DNA of 64,000 bases from Paenibacillus tyrphae (GTDB taxonomy: Bacteria; Bacillota; Bacilli; Paenibacillales; NBRC-103111): the NCBI RefSeq assembly GCF_000722545.1, contig NZ_JNVM01000026.1, forward strand, positions 1 through 64,000. Reading direction: 5' to 3'. The notes beneath the pieces were generated by a model, which was given only the letters and a program-made list of their open reading frames with translations, was not told where the DNA came from and did no database searches. This document shows, piece by piece, positions 33,034 to 41,972 of this stretch (its first letter is position 1; every line of letters begins with the position of its first letter). The position numbers were made by a program, and so were the translations under genes.

Positions 33034-33062
33034 TTGAATTTAATCTCCCGTTACTTTACAAT
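33034..33062 (+). promoter_or_regulatory. Promoter of a very short transcript
   Basis: TTGAAT (33034-33039) and TACAAT (33057-33062) are 17 bases apart. The start point would be near 33069, only about 47 bases before a terminator-like hairpin. No gene longer than a three-codon frame lies between. Confidence 0.5.
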
Positions 33063-33089
33063 AAAAGAGGATGTTTTTTTAATTGGCCT

Positions 33090-33116
33090 GGGCCGTAAGG
33101 CTTAGGCCCTTTTTTA
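33090..33116 (+). terminator. Hairpin and T run ending the short transcript
   Basis: GGGCC (33090-33094) and GGCCC (33105-33109) with TTTTTT after. The rest of the gap up to 33344 shows no gene; it holds only the ykuK ribosome site. Confidence 0.5.
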
Positions 33117-33344
33117 AGGGACCTGGCTCCTTTATACAAACGGCTTGCGTTTAACAAGCTCTACTCTATTCCACCGATCCTCTTTTTTTCACCTCGTTTG
33201 GTCCTTTACTATTCCGTTGATTATTCGTTGCATTCCAAGTTCCGATTCCAGTCGATCCGCTGCAAATTTAAACTATTTTAACGTTTTTTGGCGTAAACTA
33301 TAGCTATGGGGTCATTTTCAATCTTGGAGGGAGTTGGATGACAG

Positions 33345-33818
33345 ATGATGTTCCTTAGCCCGACTAGAGGTTCCGTTGCATTGGAGGAAATGGTTAAAAT
33401 CCTGCACGACTTTGTCCAAGAAGATCAGGAAGCAAGCTATAAATTGGTTATCGGAACGGATTCCCATACGACCCGGCGCAGCACAACGCTCGTCACGGCC
33501 GTTATCATTCACCGGATCGGCAAGGGAGCCCGCTTTTTTTATCGCAAACGGAGCAGCCGTCCGCTCTTCGATCTGCGCACGCGCATTTACCGCGAAACCG
33601 AGCTCAGTCTGGAGCTGGTCGAGCTGCTGAACCGCAGCGGAATGAGCGATCTGACTTCCCAGTGGCCGCTGGAAATTCACATCGACATCGGCCAGCAGGG
33701 CGAGACGAAGGTGCTGATTCAGGAAATTTGCGGCTGGGTCACTTCTATCGGCTACGAAGCGCGGATTAAGCCGATGTCGTTTGGCGCCAGCTCGGTGGCG
33801 GACCGATTTGCGGAGTGA
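33345..33818 (+). CDS. ykuK: Ribonuclease H-like YkuK-family protein
   Basis: This 157-residue protein of the YkuK (DUF458) family has an RNase H-like fold: KLVIGTDSHTTRRSTTLVTAV near residue 33 holds the first conserved Asp, IYRETELSLELVELL the Glu, and EIHIDIGQQGETK the second Asp. Nuclease activity is inferred from the fold; the family's role is not established. The ATG at 33345 has GGAGGGAG 11 bases upstream; the next codon is also ATG. Its stop codon abuts the inverted-repeat element at 33819. Confidence 0.85.
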   Translation: MMFLSPTRGSVALEEMVKILHDFVQEDQEASYKLVIGTDSHTTRRSTTLVTAVIIHRIGKGARFFYRKRSSRPLFDLRTRIYRETELSLELVELLNRSGMSDLTSQWPLEIHIDIGQQGETKVLIQEICGWVTSIGYEARIKPMSFGASSVADRFAE

Positions 33819-34147
33819 ACGCAAAAAAGAGGGCTTGGATGCCCTTCGGAGTGTTGAGAAAGTGTCAGGTGAGATAATAGAGGTGTACGTGGGGGTGGGG
33901 TATCCACTTCCGACCGCTGCTCCACCCCACAAAGTGAAGTTGAATCGGGGAAGCTTAGTCCGATTACTTTGCGGGGACCCCGGGTTCTCGGGAAATTTTG
34001 ATTGGAAGCCGCTTATCAGCGGACATTTCCCGAAGACAAAGGCGGGCGCTATCGCTTCTCAAGTGGATACCCCACCTCTGTATGTCTCTCTCTATTCTTA
34101 GTCAAAAACCGCATTCTCGCCCCCGTTGTCTGCCCTCTTTTTTGCGT
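33819..34147. repeat. 329-bp nested inverted-repeat element between convergent genes
   Basis: The ends are a perfect 16-bp inverted repeat: ACGCAAAAAAGAGGGC (33819-33834) and its complement (34132-34147). A second perfect 16-bp pair lies inside, GGTGGGGTATCCACTT (33894-33909) with AAGTGGATACCCCACC (34061-34076). AATAGAG (33876-33882) pairs with CTCTATT (34090-34096) between them. The core folds into two more hairpins: CCCC-A-CAAAGT with ACTTTG-C-GGGG enclosing AATCGG/CCGATT (about 33925-33976), and TCGGGAAAT with ATTTCCCGA enclosing CCGCT/AGCGG (33988-34033). The outer arms also look like the halves of a bidirectional terminator. No open frame of note. It touches the stop codons of both neighbours. 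Confidence 0.75.
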
Positions 34148-34990
34148 CTATATAATAGTAGATAAAATTCGGTCCAGGTTTGCGACCGAACGGATAGCGC
34201 CGGATTTTTGCTCGTCGTCGCCTTCGTACTCGACGGTCAGCCAGCCGTCGTAGTCAGCTTGACGCAATCTAGTAATTAAGCTGTTCAGGTCGATGCTGCC
34301 TTCGCCGGCGATACGTCCGGCAAATCGGTCGCCGGACAATGCTTGATATGAACGCCCTGTGTAATTATCGTCCACGCGGACGAAGTCCTTGAAGTGCACA
34401 TGGGCGACTTGCGCATGCAGCGTCTCCAGCGCTTCTCCCGGGTGCTCGTTCACGAGCAGGAAGTTGCCCGTATCGAACGTGCTGCGCAGGAACGGCGAGT
34501 CCACTTCCCGCAAGATGTCGAGCACCTGATCGGCCTTTCCGGCGAATACGCCGTGGTTTTCCAGACACAGCAGAACGTCCTTCTCCGCAGCGTAGGCAGC
34601 AGCTTCCCTCAGTCCTTCGACGATCCAGCCTTTGACCTCGTCATAGGAGCTGCCGTCCGGCGGCACGTCGCCGGCAAAGACGCGGACGATGCGGGTACCG
34701 AGTGTCCGGGCCAAATCGACCGCGCCCGTAATCCCGCGAACCTGCTCTGCCCGCTTGGCCGGATCGCTGAAGGAAAAATTGTTGGACGCCCCGATTGCGG
34801 CTACTTCCAAGTGATGGCGGTCGAGCGCAGCGCGGAAGCTTTCCAGCTCCTCCGGCTTCCAATACCGCGTCAGCACCTCAATGCCGGTCGCTTTCGTCTC
34901 ATTGACCACAAATTCAGCCAAATCCTCGTGCGACCACTCGCCGCTGTTAAAATAAGAATGAACACTCCATACGCTCAGCGCAATTTTCAT
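34148..34990 (-). CDS. Sugar phosphate isomerase/epimerase (TIM barrel), first
   Basis: This 280-residue protein of the xylose isomerase-like TIM-barrel family (Pfam AP_endonuc_2) has metal-site blocks LCLENHGVFAG (Glu), RSTFDTGNF (Asp), VAHVHFKDF (His) and LTVEYEG (Glu). Such enzymes act on sugars, inositols or their keto derivatives. The ATG at 34990 has GAAGGAG eight bases upstream; a longer frame reaches 35029. It is the last gene of the minus-strand sugar locus, next to a second member of the family. Confidence 0.88.
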   Translation of the reverse strand: MKIALSVWSVHSYFNSGEWSHEDLAEFVVNETKATGIEVLTRYWKPEELESFRAALDRHHLEVAAIGASNNFSFSDPAKRAEQVRGITGAVDLARTLGTRIVRVFAGDVPPDGSSYDEVKGWIVEGLREAAAYAAEKDVLLCLENHGVFAGKADQVLDILREVDSPFLRSTFDTGNFLLVNEHPGEALETLHAQVAHVHFKDFVRVDDNYTGRSYQALSGDRFAGRIAGEGSIDLNSLITRLRQADYDGWLTVEYEGDDEQKSGAIRSVANLDRILSTII

Positions 34991-35041
34991 GCTCGTCGCT
35001 CCTTCGCTGTTATTCACCGAGTTTTCCATTGCTTGCGCTCG

Positions 35042-35917
35042 TTATTTATAGCGGCGAATAAAATCAACCGCGAGCCGGATGTCGACTTCCGGCTGCACGC
35101 CGACTTCGCGCTCGATCGTCAGATAGCCTTGATAACCGATCTCCTGAAGCGCGGCAAAATATGCGTCGAACGGCACCCGCCCTTCACCGAGTGGCACTTC
35201 CTTAAAAATCTCGCCGGACGTCACCATCTGCGCAATTTTGCCATGATCCATCGGCTCGAAGCCGAGCGCGCCGTACACTTCTCGCGGGTCTACCTCGCGG
35301 AACCGGATGCCGTCCTTCACATGCGTATGAACGATGTAATCCTTAAGCAGCCGCACGCCCTCCACCGGGTCGTCTCCCGTGACCATGACCATGTTCGCCG
35401 GATCGAAGTTCACCGAGACGCCGTTCGTACTGAGCGTATCCAAGAAGCTTTTCAAATGAGCGGACCGTTCCGGGCCGGTCTCGATGGCGAAATAAGCGCC
35501 GCTGCTCTTGGCATACTGTCCCAGCGCCTCGCAGGCCGTCTGCATATTGTGGTACACTTCGCCGCTTGTATCCTCAGGCACAATGCCGATATGTGTCGTT
35601 ACGATGTTGGTGCCGAGATCGAGCGCCAGATCGAGAATGCGCTTCGACTTCTCGACCTTCGCCGGGTTGGCCTCGCCGTCCTGAAAGCCGTGCCCGCCCA
35701 GGTCGCCGCAGAGCGCGGAAATTTCGAGCCCCAGCGAAGCGATGTACGCTTTCAGCTCGCGTCTTGCCTCCGCCGTCAGCGCGGCCGGGTCCATCTCGCC
35801 GCTGACCGCGTAAATCTGTACGCCGTCGGCGCCGACCTCCTTCGCCTTGCGCAGCCCTTCGCGAACCCCGACACCGAAGCTGTCGACGATCACGCCGATT
35901 TTGTTCGTCAATTTCAT
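35042..35917 (-). CDS. Sugar phosphate isomerase/epimerase (TIM barrel), second
   Basis: This 291-residue paralogue of the neighbour, with low overall identity, has FAIETGPERS (Glu), VNFDPANMV (Asp), HTHVKDGIRF (His) and LTIEREVG (Glu). The order of metal ligands fits the family. GGAGGAGGGCGGAG lies at the ATG. Two isomerases next to a Gfo/Idh oxidoreductase are typical of pathways that oxidise a sugar or inositol at one carbon, epimerise it and reduce it again. Confidence 0.88.
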   Translation of the reverse strand: MKLTNKIGVIVDSFGVGVREGLRKAKEVGADGVQIYAVSGEMDPAALTAEARRELKAYIASLGLEISALCGDLGGHGFQDGEANPAKVEKSKRILDLALDLGTNIVTTHIGIVPEDTSGEVYHNMQTACEALGQYAKSSGAYFAIETGPERSAHLKSFLDTLSTNGVSVNFDPANMVMVTGDDPVEGVRLLKDYIVHTHVKDGIRFREVDPREVYGALGFEPMDHGKIAQMVTSGEIFKEVPLGEGRVPFDAYFAALQEIGYQGYLTIEREVGVQPEVDIRLAVDFIRRYK

Positions 35918-36010
35918 CTCCGCCCTCCTCCATATTCAGAAGTCCGGTGAACGAAGCAGAGCCGGCGGACTTCTTCCCCCCGCGCAGCGCGCCATTCACC
36001 GGACTCGGTT

Positions 36011-37069
36011 TTAGAATTGAATTTCGATGCCTTTTTCGCTCGACTCGTAGATGCCGGAGATGATCTTGGTCAGCTCTACGCCATCTTCGACCGGACTGAT
36101 CAGTTCGGCCCGTCCGAGACAGCAGTCGACGAAGGTATTGATTTCGTTCTGGAAGCCTGCCATAAAATCAAAGGTCGAATTGTCGATCTGCGGCGTCACG
36201 TTCAAAATCGTATCGTGCTTTTCCGTGACGATCGTAAAGTCTGGCTCGACCTCCGCGCCGCCCCGCTCGCCAAATATTTTCACAGCTACCTCGTTGCTCT
36301 TCGCATGCAGCGTAAAGCTGACGTCCACCATCAACGAAGCGCCGTTCTCGAAGCGAATCAACGCGTTCGCCATGTCCTCGACGGTGTTTTTGGAAGCATC
36401 GAAGTCCGCCGCCTGATAGTAGCTCAAATTTTGCACGTTCGAGCGGTTGCCCAGCTTCTTGTACGTATTGCCCGTCACCGACTTCACTTTCGGACGGCCC
36501 ATCAAGTACCAGCACAGATCGATCACATGCACGCCGATGTCGAGCAGCGGTCCGCCGCCCGAACGCTCGATGTCCGAGAACCAGCCGCCCGGATTGCCGA
36601 GGCGCCGCAGGTAGGACGCTTTCGCGTAATAGATCTCGCCGAGCTCACCCGCGTCGATGAATTTTTTCAGCACCTTGGTGTTCGTCCCGTACCGGCGCAC
36701 GAAGCCGACCTGCAGCAGCTTGCCGCTCCGGCGAACCACCGCTTCCACCTCGAGCGCCTTATCGACGGTCGTGCACAGCGGTTTTTCACACAGTACATGC
36801 TTGCCCGCTTCGAGCGCCGCTATGCTGATCTCGCCATGAGAGTTGTTCCAGGTACAGATGCTGACCGCTTCCACTTCCGGGTCCGCCAGAAGCTCGCGGT
36901 AATCGGTGTACACCTTTTTCGCGCCGAACTTGTCGGCGGCCTGCCGCGCCCGTTCTTCCACCAGGTCGCAGACGGCGACGAGCTCTGCCTCGGGATGATT
37001 TTGGTACGAAGTTAAATGCATTTCCGAAATTGAACCTGCGCCAATCACAGCTACTTTCAAACTAGCCAT
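36011..37069 (-). CDS. Gfo/Idh/MocA family oxidoreductase of the sugar locus
   Basis: This 352-residue NAD(P)-dependent dehydrogenase has GAGSISEMH at the N-terminus, CEKPLCTTVDKA near residue 97 (conserved Lys-Pro) and GGGPLLDIGVHVIDLCWYL near residue 170 with the catalytic Asp and His. It is expected to oxidise a sugar or inositol hydroxyl reversibly. AGGGGGAA precedes the ATG. It lies 93 bases before the isomerase genes and after the permeases, so the importer probably delivers its substrate. Confidence 0.9.
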   Translation of the reverse strand: MASLKVAVIGAGSISEMHLTSYQNHPEAELVAVCDLVEERARQAADKFGAKKVYTDYRELLADPEVEAVSICTWNNSHGEISIAALEAGKHVLCEKPLCTTVDKALEVEAVVRRSGKLLQVGFVRRYGTNTKVLKKFIDAGELGEIYYAKASYLRRLGNPGGWFSDIERSGGGPLLDIGVHVIDLCWYLMGRPKVKSVTGNTYKKLGNRSNVQNLSYYQAADFDASKNTVEDMANALIRFENGASLMVDVSFTLHAKSNEVAVKIFGERGGAEVEPDFTIVTEKHDTILNVTPQIDNSTFDFMAGFQNEINTFVDCCLGRAELISPVEDGVELTKIISGIYESSEKGIEIQF

Positions 37070-37153
37070 GCTGTTCCCCCTCTCTCCACCCGGATACTAC
37101 CACATTTGTCCAGATCTGTGAATTGCAAATATTTCCCCCCGCATGAGATCAAT

Positions 37154-38023
37154 TTATCCCTTGACCGCCCCCGCCGTCATCCCTTTCATAATCTGCTCCT
37201 GGAACAGCAGGTAGACGATAATGGTCGGCAGCACCGCGATCGACATCGCAGCCATCGTCAGCTTGTAGTCGGTTGAATACCCGGTGGCAAAGACGGACAA
37301 GCTGAGCGGAATCGTTTTTAAAGCGGGCTTGCTGATAAAGACGAGCGCGAACGCAAAGTCATTCCAGAACCGCAAAAAGCCAAGAATCGCTATGGTCGAC
37401 AAGGCCGGCAAGCTAAGCGGCAGCATCATGCGGAAGAAAATGCCCCAATACCCCGTGCCGTCGATCAGCGCGGCTTCTTCGATCTCTTTCGGAATTGCAG
37501 TCAAGTATGCCGCGACGACGAAGATTGCGAGCGGCAGCTCAAACGCTGTATAAGGAAACACGAGCGCCGCGTACGTATCAAGCAGCCCGACCTTTTTCAT
37601 CAGGACGAAGAGCGGCACAAGCGTGCTGTGAATCGGAATGAGCATGCCAAGCAAGAACAAACCCATGAACAAAGGCTTCAGTTTAAAATCAAAGCGTGCC
37701 AGCACGTAAGCCGCCAGCGCACCGAGCACCAGTGTCAAAGCCAACGACAAGACGGTAACGATGGTCGAGTTGACAAGCGACGTTCCCATCGCCGATACTT
37801 CCCAAGCCCGTACAAAGTTGTCCCACTGCCATATCTCCGGCAAGGAGAACGGCTTGGAATGAAACTCATCGTTTGTTTTAAAAGCGCTAACGAACAGCCA
37901 GAACAGAGGATAAAGCGTAACGAGGGCGTAAGCGGTGAGCAGGACGTTAATAAGCCCGCGGCTCCATTTTGCCCCGGCTTTGCCCGTGGCGCTTCCCGTT
38001 TTTACTGACAAAGCTTGTTCCAT
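37154..38023 (-). CDS. Carbohydrate ABC transporter permease (MalG type)
   Basis: This 289-residue permease with six helices has the MalG-type EAA loop EIEEAALIDGTGYWGIFFRMMLP near residue 180. It forms the channel with the MalF-type partner 20 bases upstream. No ATPase gene is in the locus, which is usual: these importers share a general MsmK/MsmX-type ATPase encoded elsewhere. Confidence 0.92.
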   Translation of the reverse strand: MEQALSVKTGSATGKAGAKWSRGLINVLLTAYALVTLYPLFWLFVSAFKTNDEFHSKPFSLPEIWQWDNFVRAWEVSAMGTSLVNSTIVTVLSLALTLVLGALAAYVLARFDFKLKPLFMGLFLLGMLIPIHSTLVPLFVLMKKVGLLDTYAALVFPYTAFELPLAIFVVAAYLTAIPKEIEEAALIDGTGYWGIFFRMMLPLSLPALSTIAILGFLRFWNDFAFALVFISKPALKTIPLSLSVFATGYSTDYKLTMAAMSIAVLPTIIVYLLFQEQIMKGMTAGAVKG

Positions 38024-38042
38024 GACGGGTCCCTCCTTTCCA

Positions 38043-38918
38043 TTATCGGTAGTTGCGTTTCATGAGGTATTGGCTTCCCAGGATCAGCAGCAGGCTGAGA
38101 ATAATGATCGCGGTCGAGACAGCGCTGCCGTAGCCGAAGCGGAAGACGTTGAACGTGTTGTTGTACATATACGAAGCGAGCAGTTCGGTCGAGTGCGCCG
38201 GTCCTCCGTTTGTCATGACGTAGATTAGATCGAATGCCTTCAAGCTGCCCGAGATACAGAGCACGACGGCTACCTTGATCGTATCCCAAATCATCGGCAG
38301 GGTGATCGAGAACAATTTTCGCACCGGCCCGACGCCGTCGATTCGCGAAGCGTCGTCAATTTCCGGGGAAATATTTTGCAGCGCGGCAATAAACATAATC
38401 ATGTACGGCCCGATGTAGTTCCAAATAATCGGGATCATGAGCATATACATGGATATTTTCGGATCGGATAACCACTGCATCTTCCAGGATTCGAGGCCAA
38501 GGGCGTCGAGCAGGAAGTTCAAAATGCCGATTTGCGGGTGGTAAATGTAGCTCCAAATGATCCCCACGACAACCGAGGAAAGCACCATCGGCATAAATAC
38601 CGAAGCGCGGATCATCCGGTGAAAGAGCGAGCTGCTTGTAAGCACAAGCGCCAGAATAAGCGCGATCGGAATTTGACCGAACACCGAAGCGGCGACGATC
38701 AGCATGTTGTTCTTGAACGAAAGCCAGAAAATCGGGTCGCGGATCACTTCCACGTAGTTGTCGAAACCGATGAACTTCGCAGCCCCGATGCCTTTCCAAT
38801 CGAAAAAGCCGTAATACGCAGACCAGAAAATCGGTATAATCGCGAAAAATACGAAAATCAGCGTGGCCGGGAGAAGACCTATCGCAATAAACCCTCTAAT
38901 ACGTGCCGCTGCCGTCAT
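38043..38918 (-). CDS. Carbohydrate ABC transporter permease (MalF/UgpA type)
   Basis: This 291-residue permease has six helices and an EAA loop EIDDASRIDGVGPVRKLFSITLP near residue 190. Helix 1 begins GFIAIGLLPATLIFVFFAI. It follows the binding-protein gene and precedes the MalG-type partner in the same orientation. A GGAGGGG site precedes the ATG. Confidence 0.92.
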   Translation of the reverse strand: MTAAARIRGFIAIGLLPATLIFVFFAIIPIFWSAYYGFFDWKGIGAAKFIGFDNYVEVIRDPIFWLSFKNNMLIVAASVFGQIPIALILALVLTSSSLFHRMIRASVFMPMVLSSVVVGIIWSYIYHPQIGILNFLLDALGLESWKMQWLSDPKISMYMLMIPIIWNYIGPYMIMFIAALQNISPEIDDASRIDGVGPVRKLFSITLPMIWDTIKVAVVLCISGSLKAFDLIYVMTNGGPAHSTELLASYMYNNTFNVFRFGYGSAVSTAIIILSLLLILGSQYLMKRNYR

Positions 38919-38987
38919 GGAATCCCCTCCTTCTTCCGGAACTGGCGATTCCAGCCCCGGTGAAGAGCTGGAATCGCGCGGCCCATC

Positions 38988-40328
38988 TTATTTTGCGCCG
39001 ACCGACTTGGCTTGCGCGTCTTGAATTTTCTTCGCTATGTCTTCGGGCTTGGCGCCCATAAGAAGCTCTTGCAGGCCGTTGTTCACGACATCGGCTGCGG
39101 CCGAGCTCAGGCGTCCGTCATAAACCGGCGTCCGTTTCACGGTGCCTACCATATTGTGGACTTTGGCGAACAGCGAGGACACTTTGCTTGTATCGAGATC
39201 GACCTTGTAGCTGACGAGCTGGTTGCTTTCCAGCGTCGCTTTCTGCGCCGCCGGGCCGGACATGGCGTAGATCAGCTCGTAAGCCGCCTCTTTGCTCGCG
39301 CCGGACGTTTTCTTGCTCATGCCGAGACCGGTTCCGACGACGCCGGAAATCGAGTTCGGGTCGCCCTTGCCGTTCGGAACGGAAGGCAGTACCGTTACGT
39401 CCATGCCGGCCAGCGCTTCCTTGGACGCATTGGCTGCAAGGTTCGTCAGCGCCCAGCCGCCGTCGATCATCATCGCCGCTTTACCTTGCGCGAACATTTG
39501 CTCCATCTGCGTGTTGTCGATGCTGTTGAAGCCGTCCTGGAACGCGCCCGCTTTGCTAAGCTGCTGCAGATACGCCAGCGCTTGCACGAATTCCGGATCG
39601 GTGAACTTCGCGCCTTTTTGCTCGGCCGCGCTCAAGAACCATTCCGTCCCCGTCACCCGGTCGGCCAAGGAGCTCAAAATACTGGATTGCGCCAGCCATG
39701 CCGCTTTGTTCCCGAGAGCGATCGGCGTTATTTTTTCTTTCTTGAACGTTTCGACCAGGCTCATCATGTCGTCCCACGTTTTCGGCGGCTTGACATTGTA
39801 TTTATCGAACATCGCTTTGTTGTAGTATAAAATCGACGTCGGCGACAGCCCCATCGGAGCTGCATAAATGTTGCCGTTCAGCGTGAAGTCGTCGAAGGAG
39901 CCGGGCAGGAAGCCGTTCTTCCAATCCGCTTTGCTGTCCAGCAGCGGGTTGATCGGCTGAAGCAGATCGCCTCCGGCGAATTCTTTGGTCATGACGCCGG
40001 GCCACATCACAAACAAGTCGGGCATTTCGTTAGCCGCCGCAACCGTTTTCAAACGGGCTCTGTAACCATCGGGCGGAATGCCCTGAATATCCAATTCCAC
40101 GTTCGGGTGATCCTTCTTGTACTGCTCCATGATCCCCCGCATCGTTTTGGCGCGGAGATCGTCGCCGGTAAAGTTATGCCAGAGCGAAAGCTTTACTTTT
40201 TCGGACGCTTTTCCTTTATCTCCGCCCGCGCTGCCGCCTGTGCCCGCTTGATCCCCACCCGAGCCGCAGCCGGCGAGGAGCGAAAGCGAGAGGGTCAACA
40301 GGACTCCCGTTGTAGCCGCTTTGTTCAT
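38988..40328 (-). CDS. Extracellular sugar-binding lipoprotein (SBP family 1)
   Basis: This 446-residue lipoprotein has lipobox SLLAGC (Cys near residue 21) and a long Gly/Ser linker. The binding fold is that of the CUT1 carbohydrate family: VKLSLWHNFTGDDLRAKTM at the N-terminus, PDLFVMWPGVMTKEF, and KAAMMIDGGWALTNL near the middle. It feeds the two permeases that follow. AAGGAGG lies before the ATG. A candidate promoter TTACGC-18-TATACT, about 50 bases upstream, separates it from the response-regulator gene, so it can be induced on its own. Confidence 0.93.
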   Translation of the reverse strand: MNKAATTGVLLTLSLSLLAGCGSGGDQAGTGGSAGGDKGKASEKVKLSLWHNFTGDDLRAKTMRGIMEQYKKDHPNVELDIQGIPPDGYRARLKTVAAANEMPDLFVMWPGVMTKEFAGGDLLQPINPLLDSKADWKNGFLPGSFDDFTLNGNIYAAPMGLSPTSILYYNKAMFDKYNVKPPKTWDDMMSLVETFKKEKITPIALGNKAAWLAQSSILSSLADRVTGTEWFLSAAEQKGAKFTDPEFVQALAYLQQLSKAGAFQDGFNSIDNTQMEQMFAQGKAAMMIDGGWALTNLAANASKEALAGMDVTVLPSVPNGKGDPNSISGVVGTGLGMSKKTSGASKEAAYELIYAMSGPAAQKATLESNQLVSYKVDLDTSKVSSLFAKVHNMVGTVKRTPVYDGRLSSAAADVVNNGLQELLMGAKPEDIAKKIQDAQAKSVGAK

Positions 40329-40427
40329 CTTACGAACCCTCCTTGTATATGTGTGTACTGCTTCAGTATAGAGGACAATCCCCGGGAAGCGTAACGGGAG
40401 AGATTTCGGCCCTAGGGTGGAAAAAAT

Positions 40428-41972
40428 TCAGTCTTTGACCGATTGCCTGAATTCCGACGGCGTCTGTCCGGTATGCTTTTTGAACTGCTGGCTGAAATAT
40501 TTGATGTCCTCGTAGCCGACCCGGCACGCCACTTCGCTGATTTTCGCCTGCGACTCCTGCAAAATTTCCGCGGCCCGCCGCATCCGCTCCTGCGTGACGA
40601 ATTCGATATAGTTCAGCCCCGTCTCCCGTTTGAACACTTCGCTGAAGTGGTTCGGGTTCAAGTGAATGAATTTGGCCACCTGCTGCAGCGACAAGTTTTG
40701 ATCCAGATGCTCCTTGATGTAGACGATCGACTTTTGAATATACGCATAGGGCTTGTCGGCAATCGCCTCGTGGAACGTCGCCATCACCGAGGATAGCAGC
40801 TTGAACACCTCGTCCTCGGCGCGCGAATCGACTTCGAACGTGCGGAGGGCGGCCGGAGCCGCCTCCGGCTTCCCGCTGCCCTGCGACCGCTCCAGCCAGC
40901 GGTGGCCGGCAATAACCATCGATTGCAGAAACGCCTGCACCGAAGACGGCGTGGCCGCTGGATCTTCGAGCTGCTCCCGCACCTTCCGGTTCACCCAATG
41001 CCTTAGGTCGGCCCCATTGTTGCTCATCAGAATGGCCGCCAGCTCCGACTCCTCCTTCTGGGAGCAGACAGTCCGGCCGCCGCAGCGGTCCGCGATATCC
41101 GCGGATGTGTAGAGCCCCTCGGCCCCGAGCAGTCCGCGGTACGCGAACACCGTCCCGGCTTCCCGGTAAGAGGCCTGCAGCTCGCCGTACGAAGCCACGG
41201 AGCGGCCGAGCGCCGCGAAAACCGTACATTTCAACGTCTGCCGCACCCGATCAATGGCCCGCTCCAAGCCGCCGCAGTCCGACACGCGGGCTTCCTCACG
41301 CACGACGAGCACGATTCGGTCGGCCTTCAGCATCGTCACCGCCGGAAGCAGCTCGTAGAGCATATTTTCGGCTGCTCCGAGCAGAAGACCGGCCAGCGCT
41401 CCGTCCCCCCAGCCCGTTGCGGCAAGCAACAGCACTCGCATCGGCGCCAGAGACGATTCGTCTGGCTGCACGCCGTTTTTGCGAAACCAGGCCTGAACCG
41501 GCGCCAGAGACGACTCGTCGCCCTGGATCAGCAGCCGATCCAGCAGCTGGCTGCGCAGCGCCGCCGTTTGCATCGTTTCCTGCTTGGCGTTCTCCCATTT
41601 GTCCATGATGCGCTGCTTCGCCTTCATCGCCGCTTTAATAATTTCCTCAGGGCGGCTTGTCTTAAGCAGATAATCGGTCACTCCTTCGCGCAGCGCCTGC
41701 TGGGCATACGCAAAGTCGTCGTATCCCGTGAGAATGACGGTTTCCGTATCCGGGAGCAGCCGCTTCACCTCGTGCGCGAGCTGAATGCCGTCCATTCCCT
41801 GCATGCGGATGTCCGTCAGTAAAATATTCGGCTTCTCCGTCGGGATGCGCGCCAGCGCGTCCTCGGCAGACGAAGCCGGAGGGAGCAGCGTCAAGCCGAG
41901 CTCCTTCCAGTCGATGACGGTACACAGCCCGTTCCTTATAATCACTTCGTCGTCTACGATTAAAATTTTCAT
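40428..41972 (-). CDS. YesN-type response regulator with AraC output domain
   Basis: This 514-residue regulator has a receiver domain at the N-terminus: VDDEV (acid pocket), LLTDIRMQGMDG with the phospho-accepting Asp near residue 55, and the Lys of LLKTSRPEE. A 250-residue linker domain follows, then two AraC helix-turn-helix motifs (LQQVAKFIHLNPNHFSEVFK and ISEVACRVGYEDIKYFSQQF). Its start overlaps the sensor-kinase stop by four bases. It probably activates the importer gene at 40328 when the kinase senses a sugar. Confidence 0.93.
   Translation of the reverse strand: MKILIVDDEVIIRNGLCTVIDWKELGLTLLPPASSAEDALARIPTEKPNILLTDIRMQGMDGIQLAHEVKRLLPDTETVILTGYDDFAYAQQALREGVTDYLLKTSRPEEIIKAAMKAKQRIMDKWENAKQETMQTAALRSQLLDRLLIQGDESSLAPVQAWFRKNGVQPDESSLAPMRVLLLAATGWGDGALAGLLLGAAENMLYELLPAVTMLKADRIVLVVREEARVSDCGGLERAIDRVRQTLKCTVFAALGRSVASYGELQASYREAGTVFAYRGLLGAEGLYTSADIADRCGGRTVCSQKEESELAAILMSNNGADLRHWVNRKVREQLEDPAATPSSVQAFLQSMVIAGHRWLERSQGSGKPEAAPAALRTFEVDSRAEDEVFKLLSSVMATFHEAIADKPYAYIQKSIVYIKEHLDQNLSLQQVAKFIHLNPNHFSEVFKRETGLNYIEFVTQERMRRAAEILQESQAKISEVACRVGYEDIKYFSQQFKKHTGQTPSEFRQSVKD

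Noticed and set aside
33071..33082. A three-codon frame (Met-Phe-Phe) in the short transcript upstream of ykuK
   Set aside because: Although GAGG lies just before it, so short a frame in a T run is expected by chance.
33345..34147. A toxin-antitoxin or transposon gene associated with the inverted-repeat element
   Set aside because: YkuK is a widespread housekeeping-type RNase H-like protein, and the element itself has no credible coding frame or transposase.
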